Below, one piece after another: positions 18,371-27,599 of a DNA stretch of 27,599 nucleotides (position 1 is its first letter; every line of letters begins with the position of its first letter). The notes under the pieces were generated by a model. The model did no database searches. It was not told the origin of the DNA and saw only the letters and a program-made list of their open reading frames with translations. This DNA is from Bremia lactucae (taxonomy: Eukaryota > Oomycota > Peronosporomycetes > Peronosporales > Peronosporaceae): positions 483,481 to 511,079 of the forward strand of contig NC_090624.1 in the NCBI RefSeq assembly GCF_004359215.1. The letters are read 5' to 3'. The position numbers and the translations under genes are program-made.

Positions 18371-20262
18371 TTACGTTCGTGCGAGGCCTCGGACGGCTGC
18401 TTGCCGCCGTTGAAGCTGTCGCATTGCAGCCGCGCTCTCGCGCGCTGTCATTGCCGGCCCTGCGTTCTCCTCGCTTTTACGCGGCGAGCGACGTCTCGAG
18501 CCAGTGGTTGACGTCTTGGTCCATGACCTCTCCCACCGAGCGGACGAGGTCACAAGAAGTCGGTGTGAGCACCTGAACGGATGTTCGAGTGCCCATCGCG
18601 ATGTTGGCTGCTCTGTCCGCCAACTTGTTGTACTCGCGGTAGTGATGGGCTCAGCTGGCGACCGCGACGTCGTCTGCGAGCGCTCTCGCCTCGCGATAGT
18701 GCTGCAAGGTGGGGCTTGAGCGGAGAGCGGTGCATCCGGAGCTGCGAGAGATCCCACTGTCGCCCACTACGTGCAGTGGCACGAAGCCGCTCACCTTCGC
18801 TTGTCGGAGGCCATGGACAAGTCCGCTGTACTCTGCAAGGTTGTTCGTTGTCGTCTTCGCGCTGTATACCATGCACGCGACCCACGTGATCGCCGCTGCG
18901 TGTGTTGGGACGTGTACTCGGAGAATCACCGACCCGGAGCCGCCTGGGCCCAGGTTGCCGCGAGATCCTCCGTCGAAGAAGAGCAGGTAGAGAACATCTG
19001 ATTGTCCACCTAATGGCAAGGCCTGCAGTGGAGCGGGTTCGACACTCTTAGGAGAGCATCCGCGAGCGCTGATCTCATGATAGCCTTCACCAGTCCGTTT
19101 TCGCCGCCACCAGGTTGGTAGATTGAGCTGCGAAAGCGCGCAAGCGCACGCCGTAAACTAGTCTTGCGAGTACTCGGTGGGCATCAGCCGACAAGTTCGA
19201 TTCTTCCATGCGTCGGAGCAGCTCGGTCCAGATCGCGTGAGCCGTTTTTGCTACCGCAAAGCGCCAGAGTTCGTTCGCAGCCGCGAAGACTGCCGCTCGT
19301 GCCTCTCCGGGTCTTCTCACTCTCTGCGAGCGTCGTTTGCGCCGCCTCCCACGCGTTGCTCGGTTGTTCTGGCAGCTCGAGAGCGAAGAACCCAAACGTG
19401 GATGCCAGCATCGTCGACACCGCCGAGGCGACCCCATAGTGCAAAGAGATGTTGCCTATGTCGTTGCGCTGCAAAGCAGGCCCAGAGAACATGATTGCGG
19501 GTGCGTAGACGCCGTGGGGGCACTCGGGACTCGGGTACGACCTGTCCTGCGCTGCCCAGTTCCAGAGATGGAAGCTGTTGCTCTTAAGTCGATTCAGCGT
19601 CCGTGTGACCTGCGTGAACGTTGCACTTATTTGCCGTAGCTCCTTCCACTCGACCATATCTGCGCCGCGTGACACGATGCGATGGTCGTTCGCTGTCACG
19701 CCCCTGTCACGCTGCTGTTCACCTTGTCGTTGTTGCCGGCGGGCGATGATCTTGTGCATGACTCCACGGCGCGGCCGCCATCGATGCTCCCCTGCCCAAA
19801 GCTGCACGATGCGCGTGAAAGCTGGGTGTGCTCCGAAGCGGACAGGAGTGCCGCAAGAGCGAGTTGCCGCCCGGTCGCACTCCGCCATGGAGTGCACTCG
19901 GGTCGTGTCGCACAATTGGCCTGCGTCGTAGTGCGAGAGCGTCGTGCCGCTGCAATCCAACGTCCAGTCATGATGCTGGTGGACTTCAGTCTGATCCGAG
20001 ATGAGGGTGCCGCCCCCGGCCGGCCGGCGCAAGAGAGATGGGAAATTGTACGTCAGTGCGAAGCAGAAACGACCGAAGTGCCGCCCCTTCGCTATGGGCA
20101 TCGTTGCCATGCTGTCTGTGGGTGAGAAAGCACTTCGCCATACTCGATCCAGGTCATGAAAGAGTGTCGCTAAGTGTTGCCTTGTCGCGGGCAAAACTTT
20201 TGCTGTTAACCTTGCCTGTTTCCTGTTGGTCAAATGTTTGCCATTGACGCGTGCGAGCCACA
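18371..20262 (-). pseudogene. LINE (non-LTR retrotransposon) 3' part with RNase H
   Basis: Minus strand. The piece downstream of RT is open for 359 codons (20262-19184; VEWKELRQISATFTQ, RTLNRLKSNSFHLWNW). A zinc-finger-like stretch in another frame follows (TRNHVLWACFAAQRHRQHLF), then a helical segment (ELWRFAVAKTAHAIWTELLR). Next is an RNase H domain (19019-18651) with acidic residues at FDGGSRGN, NNLAEYSG and VVGDSG. After one TGA its last motif is REYNKLADRAANIA. Such domains remove RNA template during target-primed reverse transcription. The RT itself is not visible; it would lie to the right, toward the gap. Frameshifts and stops make it a pseudogene. Its GC content is higher than that of its neighbours. 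Confidence 0.7.
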
Positions 20263-20562
20263 TCGTGTCGAAACGCCGTTACGTGGTTTTCGGCATCTGT
20301 TGCGAGTCTGCCTGTGGAGTCGAGTCCGCGGTTCGCGCGTCGACCGGGTGTCCCGTCGACGTGTGCTTGGCCTTGCCTTTGCTACGAAACGCCCCGCCTG
20401 CTTTTTCACCGGTCACATCATTCCTCCAGGTGTTCGCATTGCCACGCGACCGCTAGCCCCGGTCGCCCAGAGAGAACCGAGGATTTATGGTTCCACGTCA
20501 GTCTTCCAGCACGAAGTGATGTAGCGCGGATTTGTGTCTCCGCCGCCCCACAGCGTATCGCC
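20263..20562. other. LINE upstream remnant, no domain readable
   Basis: GC-rich like the LINE to its left and probably part of it, but stops occur in each minus-strand frame and no RT motif could be recognised before the gap at 20563. Confidence 0.4.
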
Positions 20563-20662
20563 NNNNNNNNNNNNNNNNNNNNNNNNNNNNNNNNNNNNNN
20601 NNNNNNNNNNNNNNNNNNNNNNNNNNNNNNNNNNNNNNNNNNNNNNNNNNNNNNNNNNNNNN
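20563..20662. other. Assembly gap (100 N)
   Basis: Exactly 100 N, a usual placeholder for unknown length. It separates the LINE from a SET unit on the opposite strand, so their adjacency is not proven. Confidence 0.95.
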
Positions 20663-21600
20663 GAAGGGATGTTCAATCATCGGGGCTGCCAGGGCAAGCA
20701 GAGGAAAACAAGACGACAACGACGACAACAGCGACAGCGGCGACGGTGGCGACAGCGGCGACGATATCGAGTATGAAGACCTAGCTGGCGATGGCGAAGA
20801 AGGGTTAGGCGAGGTTATCGACCTCACCCTGGACAACAGTGACGAGGAAGATGCTAGTGTCGGGACGAGACAATGGCTGATCGAAAACGCCCGGTCGGTC
20901 AGAAGGTAGCGTGGCCCACTGACGTCAAGGAGTTTGAAAAGATGTAAAAAACTTGAACATAGTATTCAATATTGAAGGGGCACACGAAGACAAGTGCGGA
21001 TGTGTTGGTCGCTGCGAGATCACCAATTGCCGAACGCTTGCGATAATCAGGTATTTGAAGATACCACATGTACGGTAGGGGCGAGGGGATGCCAGAATAA
21101 TTTATGGTCCTGTCGCCTGGAGCTGTGCGTGACATGTCAGGAATTGTCGTTTTTGCTGCTTGGCCGATCGCGCAAGGAATGGTGGTGTGCCAATACTGGG
21201 GAACGCATGTGCATACGATACCCTCAGCGGCGTCGTACACGATCTGTCTGCGGGAGAAGAATGCCGGTGGGTGCTCCATTTTCGTCAGCGCGAAGAAGGA
21301 AGGTAGGAAATCTCGATTTATTTCTCACTTCTGCACGCTTAACACGAAATATGTTGAGGTGCACCGACTGCGGCGGGTCGTGGTATTTATAATCTCGCAG
21401 GTCGCCATCAGGACTGGTGAAGAGATAACCGTTGACTACACGGGAAGGGCTATATGACCATTGTGGTTCCACTGCCAGCCCAACGTAGAGCCTACATTGT
21501 CGCAATGCACTTGATGAGTTTCAAGAAGGAAGCCCGCGGACAGGACGTAGATGAAGCGGCGAAGTATTAGGTTGTCGATATGCGGCCGTACATGTAGTAA
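20663..21600 (+). pseudogene. SET-domain gene copy D
   Basis: Plus strand. The acidic part ([35 protein letters not shown]) stops at 20907. A Cys-rich ORF from 20994 (NACDNQVFEDTTC, GARGCQN) runs out of frame near 21140, and the SET domain continues in the 21104-21457 ORF: VFAAWPIAQGMVVCQYWG, KSRFISHFCTLNTKYVEVHR, RTGEEITVDYTGR, then a stop. The 5' flank is lost in the gap. It shares a one-base deletion in the Cys-rich lead-in (ttgccgaacg) with copies B and C, unlike copy E. Confidence 0.7.
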
Positions 21601-22004
21601 GACCAAGTTACGATAATCCATCAGTAAAAAGGAAGTTGAATGATCTGTAAACGTGTTAAACATTTATAACGTATTACCAGCGATTCCTAGTAGGCGCAAA
21701 TAATGCAACAGCATCGTGGTAAAGATATTCTGGTACCATCCCCCCAAACGCCCAAAAAGAGAATCTCGATACAAAAGAATTTGCGAAATTGACGAGCCGT
21801 AAAGAGTCATGAAAACGTTTGCGGGAAAAATCCGGCAATTTGCTGCAGTATATGACATTAAATAGGAGTCGATAAAAATATCACTTCACGACACTAAGTT
21901 GTCTATTTCATAACTTATTAAGAGTTGCAAACAGCGTCTGAGGTTAGTAAGGTTTAATTATATAGGCTTAAATTTACTTACTTAGGTTTAACGTATGGAT
22001 CGGC
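21601..22004. other. SET-unit 3' flank, then AT-rich DNA
   Basis: 21601 to about 21870 is the 3' flank repeated in other units (compare 25210-25490 and, reversed, 17160-17440). From there to the LTR is AT-rich and holds nothing recognisable. Confidence 0.6.
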
Positions 22005-22459
22005 TGTAACGGGGCACTACGACTTGTACTGCTTCAGTACAAGTCCACTTCGCACTGCTTCAGTTGCGAGTGGTGCCTTACGATATTTCACGTACACTAG
22101 TACGTGCAGGAGGAAGACTTCTTTTTAAGGTAACAAGCTTAAAGAGGGTTAAATGAAAACTGTACTAATATAATTAAGTATCTCTTCTATCTATCTTGTA
22201 AATGCTAACTTAATTATAAACTAATACTAAACATGCAATTGAATTCTTATCTTATCTTATCTGTATCTCTCTTTTGTTTACATCTACAGCTGATTAGTCC
22301 GCGGAATAAATAGATATAATGGTCAATACCTATGTATGGATAAGAATTCTGAACATTACTATATAAAGTAATATCCTCCAAATATTATTTACCTTTTAGA
22401 TAATATATTAATAAACAACCTTATAGTGTTAATTTCATGTAACGATACACCCCGTTACA
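22005..22459 (-). repeat. Family-2 gypsy 3' LTR, copy 2
   Basis: 455 bp, ends TGTAACGGGG and CCCCGTTACA, closely similar along its length to 9829-10278, including the first 11-bp hairpin. The flanks differ, so it is an independent insertion or a rearranged copy. Confidence 0.85.
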
Positions 22460-22472
22460 TCACCCCTCTCTT
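22460..22472 (-). promoter_or_regulatory. Polypurine tract
   Basis: On the minus strand aagagaggggtga abuts the LTR, one base different from copy 1 at 10279-10291. Confidence 0.65.
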
Positions 22473-22493
22473 AAACGACAATCACTCTGACTG

Positions 22494-23523
22494 TCATTGG
22501 ATGGAGTGGTCACTATGTGACCACTTAATTTAAAATGATGTTGATTGGTCAGAACCATCATTTTAAATTCCATCGCATGAAGAATAAACTCATGCGGGGT
22601 GTTAATAGTGCTGCGCCTTCGGCTGCGGTTCGTGCAGCCTCGGGTGACGCACTGTTACCTCTTGCGGCAGACGGAATGCCGTAGTATCTTCCACTCGCAC
22701 AATAATAGATGTTGCGAGTGCACGTCGTGATTCACCACGTGAATACGACCCTCTATAGAGGTCGACTACGAATGCGAGTCGGACGAAATGGCCGACTCGG
22801 GGAGAATAGAACAGTCGCCTGATAGACGTCAGGCGGCTGACTATGAGCCTTCGAATGAGAGGGCTCATTCTGATAGACGAGTTGATAGTCGATTTGGATC
22901 CGACGATGAGGATCACCCTCTTGGCCCGTTCCGTCTCCAATACGGTCATCTGCACCTGTTATTGTGCAAGGTGATGACGATGGCGTAAGCCATCGTAAGA
23001 AAAGTTCTTGTGGTACCCCTGCTTCAGTGGGTACCACTCAGGGGAGTGAAGACAGTAAAATGTCTCATCTCGCTCCTAAAAAGATGCCGTGGCTTTTGCT
23101 AGAATGGCTAATCAATAGCTGGTCTGGAGTAACTACACCTCACAATAAATATCCTTTTTTATTGCGACAAAGCTACATGGCCTTGATCCCAGCGCGAAGA
23201 ACTTTCGCGCTGAGGAAGATTTTTATCTCGATGCTTTTCTTAAGCATCGATGGTTTAGTGGTAACAATAAGCGAGATAAAGTCTCGCTTATGCAAGCTTG
23301 GAGTGCGTTCATTCGCAATGTCAAAGACATTGGACGCGAAGCTTGGCTTCAAAAACTTAACGCGAATCGCGTTAAATTTGAGAAAAGAACTCCAACCGGT
23401 GCAAAGTATAAATGGCAACGGTTGACACGTGAGGCTAGGCTGCCATGCCTCACGTGGGGTGATCCCTGTCCGTGTTGTGTAGACAACTCGAAGAGGGTAA
23501 AAGGGGATGTCTATTCCCTTTCT
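22494..23523 (+). pseudogene. Antisense ORF of gypsy family 2, copy B
   Basis: Homologous to 10320 onward but with many stops and frameshifts in the N-terminal half. The block from about 23155 is clean and includes sequence lost to the gap in copy A: FIATKLHGLDPSAKNFRAEE, HRWFSGNNKRDKVSLMQAW, FIRNVKDIGREAWLQKLN, KFEKRTPTGAKYKWQRLT, then the Cys-rich CLTWGDPCPCCVDNSKRV up to the gap at 23524. The middle block is helical and basic. No known domain recognised. Confidence 0.5.
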
Positions 23524-23623
23524 NNNNNNNNNNNNNNNNNNNNNNNNNNNNNNNNNNNNNNNNNNNNNNNNNNNNNNNNNNNNNNNNNNNNNNNNNNNNN
23601 NNNNNNNNNNNNNNNNNNNNNNN
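23524..23623. other. Assembly gap (100 N)
   Basis: Placeholder gap that cuts the antisense ORF; the sequence beyond it is not the expected continuation seen in copy A, so the join may not be colinear. Confidence 0.95.
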
Positions 23624-24030
23624 ACGACAGGCCACGACCAATGTGACAGCAGCGAACGACAACCAACCATTCGCGGACGGGCCAAGACAAAGAATCATAT
23701 TTCAATTATCCTGACGAAGACAAGAATGCAATCCCGAAGCCAGGACGGACAGATGACGGCGGACGTGCGCATGGCGAAGAGTTTGAAGACATACACTCCT
23801 AAGACGTGGGACACCTGCAGGAGACGTCACCCCAGCTACACCGATGCGTAAAGACTACCCGTCCTATAGGGAGTACGGACAGGCCTTGCATGCGCACTCG
23901 TGCATTATGTGGCGATGGAAGAGGAATTATGTTATTTACGATCCCAAAGAGAAGAAAAAGGAACTCCAAACGTTGACAAAATTTAGCCACGCGCCATATT
24001 CGTGAAGCGATGTAAGAAAGCAAAAAAAAT
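23624..24030 (+). other. Possible coding lead-in upstream of SET copy E
   Basis: In the SET direction two short protein-like stretches occur: YFNYPDEDKNAIPKPGRTDD (near 23700) and, from about 23830, RKDYPSYREYGQALHAHS then WRWKRNYVIYDPKEKKKE, ended by a stop near 24002. They are not present in the 5' flank of units B and C. They may be an upstream exon of a longer SET gene or unrelated DNA. Confidence 0.3.
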
Positions 24031-24032
24031 GG

Positions 24033-25217
24033 CTTGGCTTGCAGCGGAAGTCTCGGAAGAGGGGCTACCATAGGGTGGTGAAGCAAAGCGGATGTTCAAT
24101 CATCGGGGATGCCAGGGCAAGCAGAGGAAAACAAGACGACAACGACGACAACAACGACAGCGGCGACGGTGGCGACGGCGGCGACGTTATCGATTACGAA
24201 GACCTAGCTGGCGATGGCGAAGAAGAGTTGGGCCAGGTTGTCGACCTCACCCTGGACGAGAGTGACGAGGAAGATGCTAGTCCCGGGACGAGACAATGGC
24301 TGATCGAAAACGTCCCGGTCGGTCAGAAGGTAGCGTGGCCCACCGACGCCGAGAAGTTTGAAAAGATGAAATAAACCCTTGAACATAGTATTCAATATTG
24401 ATGGGGCACGCGAAGACAAGTTCGGATGTGTTGGTCGCTGCGAGATCACCAATTGCCCGAACGCTTGCGAGAATCAGGTATGTGAAGATACCACATGTAC
24501 GATAGGGGCGAGGGGATGCCAGAATAGGTTATGGTCCTGTTGCCTGGAGCTGCGCGTGACAAGTCAGGTAATTGGCGTTTTTGCTGCTCGGCCGATCGCG
24601 CAAGGAATGGTGGTATGCTATGTCCTGAAGCGAGTATGTGAGAGGGTTGCGCCCACCGAATATTTTCAGCAAAGCTCCCCAGGTAAGCGCTAACCTGCTC
24701 TTCTGCCTCGGAGCTAACTACAGCCATTCCATGTAACTTTATAAGTAGTCGTGAGAACAATCGCAGAATTGCCATAAGCCCCAGTAGACCCAAGAATGCT
24801 GCCTGCCAATACTGGGGAACGTATGTTCATACGATACCCCCAGCGGCGTCGTACACGATCTGTCTTGCGGGAGAAGGATGCCGGTGAGCGCTCCGTTTTC
24901 GTCAGCGCGGAGAAGGAAGGTGGGAAATCTCGATTTATTTCTCACTCCTGCGCGCTTAACACGAAATATGTTGAGGTGCGCCGACTGCGGAGGATCGTGG
25001 TACGATAATCTCGCAGGTCGCCATCAGGACTGGTGAAGAGATAACTGTTGACTACACGGATAGGGCTATAGGACCATTGTGGTTCCACTGCCAGCGTCCG
25101 ACCGTAGAGCCTACATTGTCGCAATGCACTTGATGAGTTTCAAGCAGGAAGCCCGCGGCCAGGACGTAGATGAAGCGGCGAAGAATTTGGTTGTCGATTT
25201 GCGGCCATACAAGTAGT
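24033..25217 (+). pseudogene. SET-domain gene copy E, with insertion
   Basis: The acidic part (24039-24374; [34 protein letters not shown]) ends at TAA just after EKFEKMK. The Cys-rich part from 24379 keeps what looks like the ancestral frame (CVGRCEITNCPNACENQV, CEDTTCTIGARGCQN), with one Cys changed to Phe. The SET start (VIGVFAARPIAQGMVVC) is split by about 188 bp at 24618-24805, then resumes (QYWGTYVHTIPPAASY; KSRFISHSCALNTKYVEVRR; RTGEEI). A small deletion near 25000 and a stop follow. Confidence 0.65.
24618..24805. mobile_element. 188-bp insertion within the SET domain of copy E
   Basis: Copies A, B and D read straight through (tgtgccaatactgggg), whereas copy E has about 188 extra bases. 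The insert is open on the minus strand (LLIKLHGMAVVSSEAEEQVS). It also contains ccag/gtaagc...ctaactacag on the plus strand, which looks like a 41-bp intron. No inverted termini or clear target duplication was seen. It may be a captured fragment or a small mobile element. Confidence 0.45.
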
Positions 25218-25983
25218 AAGACCAATTTATGATAATCCATTAGTAAAAAGGAAGTTAAATAATCTGAAAAACGATTTAAACATTTGTAATATATAACCAG
25301 CGATTCCCAGTAGGCGCAAAGAATGCAACAGCATTGTGGTAAAGATATTCTGGTACCACTAAACGCCCAAAAAGGGAATATTAATACAAAAGAATTTGCG
25401 AAAATTGACGAATCGAAAAGAGCCATGCAAACATTTACGTGGAAAATCCGGCAATTAACTAAAGTAAGACTAGCATAACTAATGTCGTGCAAGCCCCAAT
25501 ATACCCTTTCACTCAAAATCCGTGTTGCTAGAAAGTTCGATAGGCTGAAGAACGACTTAGCTGCCGGATGGTATGGTCAATCGTGTGCGTAAGCAGAGTA
25601 GTTAGATATCAAGCCCAACGAGGAAAGACGAAACCAACCATACAGCCCTCATACCGACGAGAGGAGGGAGCGGCGCAGAGTGGCGAGGCGGGGGTTGTCC
25701 CAGGAAACTGAAGCGATCTGGCCAAGGTAACCTTAACGTAAGCCGAGGCCCGACTAAGCAGAGTAAGAGCCGAAGATGCTACGCTCTGGAAAATTCGGTC
25801 GTTCCGATGTAACCACAGTGGGTATAAAGCCACACAGCGGCAGACATTAAAAAATACCACTAAGTTGTGGTGAGTGTAAAATCGGAGGCCGCGTCGGTGA
25901 AGTGAAGGTCTTATAAAGCAAAAATCGGCTTGGCTTGCAGCGGAAGTCTCGGAAAGGGGCTACCATAGGGTGGTGAAGCGAAG
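25218..25983 (+). other. SET-unit 3' flank followed by the 5' flank of a next unit
   Basis: 25218-25490 matches the 3' flank seen after copies A and D. 25490-25983 matches the 5' flank between tandem units on the minus strand, including tataaagc near 25914 and agggtggtgaagcgaagc. The unit stops exactly where its acidic ORF would begin, because integrase sequence starts at 25984. Spacing from the same point of copy E is about 1.9 kb, i.e. 1.7 kb plus the 188-bp insertion. Confidence 0.7.
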
Positions 25984-27599
25984 CGGGTGTGTGCAAGTAC
26001 ATTCATGCTTGCGAGTTATGTCAACGGGTGAAGCCTAACCCTTCATCCCGTGCACCTCTTCAACCTCTACCACTCCCGGCAGAGTGTTGGCAGTCCGTAT
26101 CTATGGACTTCGTCTTCGGATTTCCCGAAGACGACCACAAAAACAATAAATTCCTCATTTTGTAGACAGATTCAGCAAGATGGTTGATCTTGCTGCCACC
26201 AGAGTCTATTACAGCTCCGGGTTGTGCACGTGTTTTTATCGACACGGTATTCAAATTCCATGGTTTACTCCGTGAATTGGTCTCGGATAGAGATTAAAGA
26301 TTCACGGCGGAGTTCTGGCAATCCAAGTTCCGATCTCTCGGAAAACGGCTGACTATGTCAACATCCGATCACCCAAAAACGGATGGTCAAATAGAACGCG
26401 TAAATCGCGTCCTCGAAGAGATACTTCGAGGTTACGTCCAATCGTATCCGAATTGGAGCGAGTTTTTACCGATGGTCGAATTCGCCATCAATAATTCGGT
26501 GCATGCGTCTACAACGCATACACCGTTCTTTGTGAATGGCTTACGCCATCCACGCATACCCACCCAATTAGAGGGATCCTCTAGTTTAAGGGGGGAGTGG
26601 ACTCGCACGAGCAAAACCAATCCTAGCTCATGCTCATCACGCGTCGAAGTTAACAACGACGCGAGTGATGTCGATGTCGAAGAAATCGATATCGAGGACG
26701 AAAATGATCTCATGGCAGTACGTACAAAGCAGACTGAAAAAGACAAAACAAATGAGTCAGTAGAAGAATATCTGCTATCGAGAATCAATAATCGGTTTCG
26801 TTCAGGATTCCATTGCTAACGCAGTGGATCGACAGAAAAGGAAAGCAGACAAACATGGAAGAGCGAATGTGCATTCATTTAAAATCAATGATCTAGTACT
26901 ACTCTCTACGGTAAACCTACCTAATCGTGTTGTCACTAATGTGGGTAGCAGTAAACTACTACCCAAGTTTATTGGGCCTTTTTGTGTACTGCATCGCGGA
27001 GGCAAAGCGTACATAATAGAATTGCCACGTAGAATACGAACGCATCTTACGTATTACGTTAGCCGGCTCCGCCCGTACCATCAGTACGCGGCTTCTTCCG
27101 AGGACGGATCTGACCATCCTTTTCAAGAATCCCTAAAAGATTCTTGTGATCGCGAGCCAGATTCTCATGTTGAACCTTAAGTTTCTCATGCCGGTTCCGA
27201 CTTTCCTCGAAACTACGATGAGCTGACGACAGCTCATCGCGTACAGCATGATACTTCCGTTCGTACTCCAACATGGAGTACGCACTCTTCGAACGGTCTT
27301 CCAACCGCTCGATATGGTGAGCCTGCACCGTCTGCTCCAACAAGCGACGCTTGCCGGGCTCGTGGTCAAGTTTCTCCTCCAAATAATGGAGGAAGTGATC
27401 GATTTTGTCGATCTTCGACATTAAATCCGACATACGGTTCGGATCTAATTTTCCCTCCTCCACCACAACCTTTGGTGGATTCCCACGGTGGTCAGCGTTT
27501 CCTTGTGGAAAGTATCCAGAACCACCGTGATGTGAACGGGCAGCGAACGAGTTATCTTGTTCGCTGGCGTGGTTATCCACCTTCGCATGACAGCTGGGA
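25984..27599 (+). pseudogene. Family-2 gypsy pol 3' half, copy B (integrase to chromodomain)
   Basis: Plus-strand counterpart of 12088-14279, starting at the same base (cgggtgtgtgcaag). It has the Cys pair (ACELCQRVKP) and MDFVFGFPED, with frameshifts near 26160. VSDRD is followed by a stop, then TDGQIERVNR, RGYVQSYPNWSEFLPMVEF and EVNNDASDVDVEEIDIEDEN. A frameshift falls near 26800, then the tail VGSSKLLPKFIGPFCVLHRG and YYVSRLRPYHQY. One TAA stands at 27178, then an open linker and the start of the chromodomain (SYLVRWRGYPPSHDSW) to the window edge. It lacks the solo LTR found in copy A. Confidence 0.85.
27059..27599 (-). CDS. Antisense ORF of gypsy family 2, copy C (C-terminal half, open)
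   Basis: Minus strand, open from the window edge (no start visible) to a TAA at 27059-27061, at least 180 codons without interruption. It begins with a polar, disordered stretch (DNHASEQDNSFAARSHHGG), then a charged helical coiled-coil-like region (MSDLMSKIDKIDHFLHYLEE; LEDRSKSAYSMLEYERKY; RDELSSAHRSFEESRNRHEK) and ends in a basic, possibly nuclear-targeting tail (QIRPRKKPRTDGTGGAG). It lies wholly opposite the linker and chromodomain of pol, where the pol frame itself has a stop (27178). No named family recognised. It is the least damaged copy of this protein in the window. Confidence 0.5.
   Translation of the reverse strand, partial: PSCHAKVDNHASEQDNSFAARSHHGGSGYFPQGNADHRGNPPKVVVEEGKLDPNRMSDLMSKIDKIDHFLHYLEEKLDHEPGKRRLLEQTVQAHHIERLEDRSKSAYSMLEYERKYHAVRDELSSAHRSFEESRNRHEKLKVQHENLARDHKNLLGILEKDGQIRPRKKPRTDGTGGAG

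Noticed and set aside
18709..20125. Plus-strand ORFs over the LINE region
   Set aside because: GC-rich mirror frames of the minus-strand RNase H and zinc-finger coding region; no motifs of their own.

Overview
The window reads as repeat-rich eukaryotic DNA, most likely from an oomycete (Phytophthora or downy-mildew type). This rests on degraded chromodomain-type Ty3/gypsy LTR retrotransposons, a LINE tail with an RNase H domain, and the lack of any operon-like or intact host gene order. I infer the lineage from general resemblance; no sequence here proves it. Almost every coding region is broken by stops, frameshifts, nested insertions or assembly gaps (N runs at 11086-11979, 20563-20662 and 23524-23623, plus a single N at 15053).

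Layout. (1) 1-2000: the end of a minus-strand gypsy pol (integrase tail and chromodomain), overlapped by a long degraded ORF on the opposite strand. (2) 2771-9828: one nearly full-length plus-strand Ty3/gypsy element, LTR-gag-PR-RT-RNaseH-INT-chromodomain-LTR, heavily decayed. A protein-like ORF remnant lies antisense between its chromodomain and 3' LTR. (3) 9829-14279: the 3' portion of a second family inserted into that LTR, in minus orientation: LTR, polypurine tract, a long antisense ORF on the plus strand, chromodomain, integrase. A 420-bp solo LTR with a 5-bp target duplication interrupts the integrase. (4) 14280-17934: minus-strand tandem units of about 1.7 kb, each carrying a degraded SET-domain methyltransferase-like gene. 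(5) 18371-20262: the minus-strand 3' part of a LINE (zinc-finger-like region, RNase H). (6) 20663-21870: a plus-strand SET copy. (7) 22005-23523: a second copy of the family-2 LTR plus antisense ORF. (8) 24033-25983: another SET unit and the start of the next. (9) 25984-27599: the same integrase segment again, now on the plus strand, with the C-terminal half of its antisense ORF open on the minus strand.

Three points stand out. Family-2 DNA is built almost end to end from short, often perfect hairpins (7-11 bp stems, 3-12 nt loops) in the LTR, the antisense ORF and pol alike, with paired compensatory changes between copies. Three different gypsy families here each show protein-like reading on the strand opposite pol, between the integrase tail and the 3' LTR; in two of them it ends in an alpha-helical/coiled-coil segment with a basic tail. 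SET-domain units abut the same integrase breakpoint twice, once producing an open pre-SET/integrase chimera. No tools were used; family assignments come from reading motifs.
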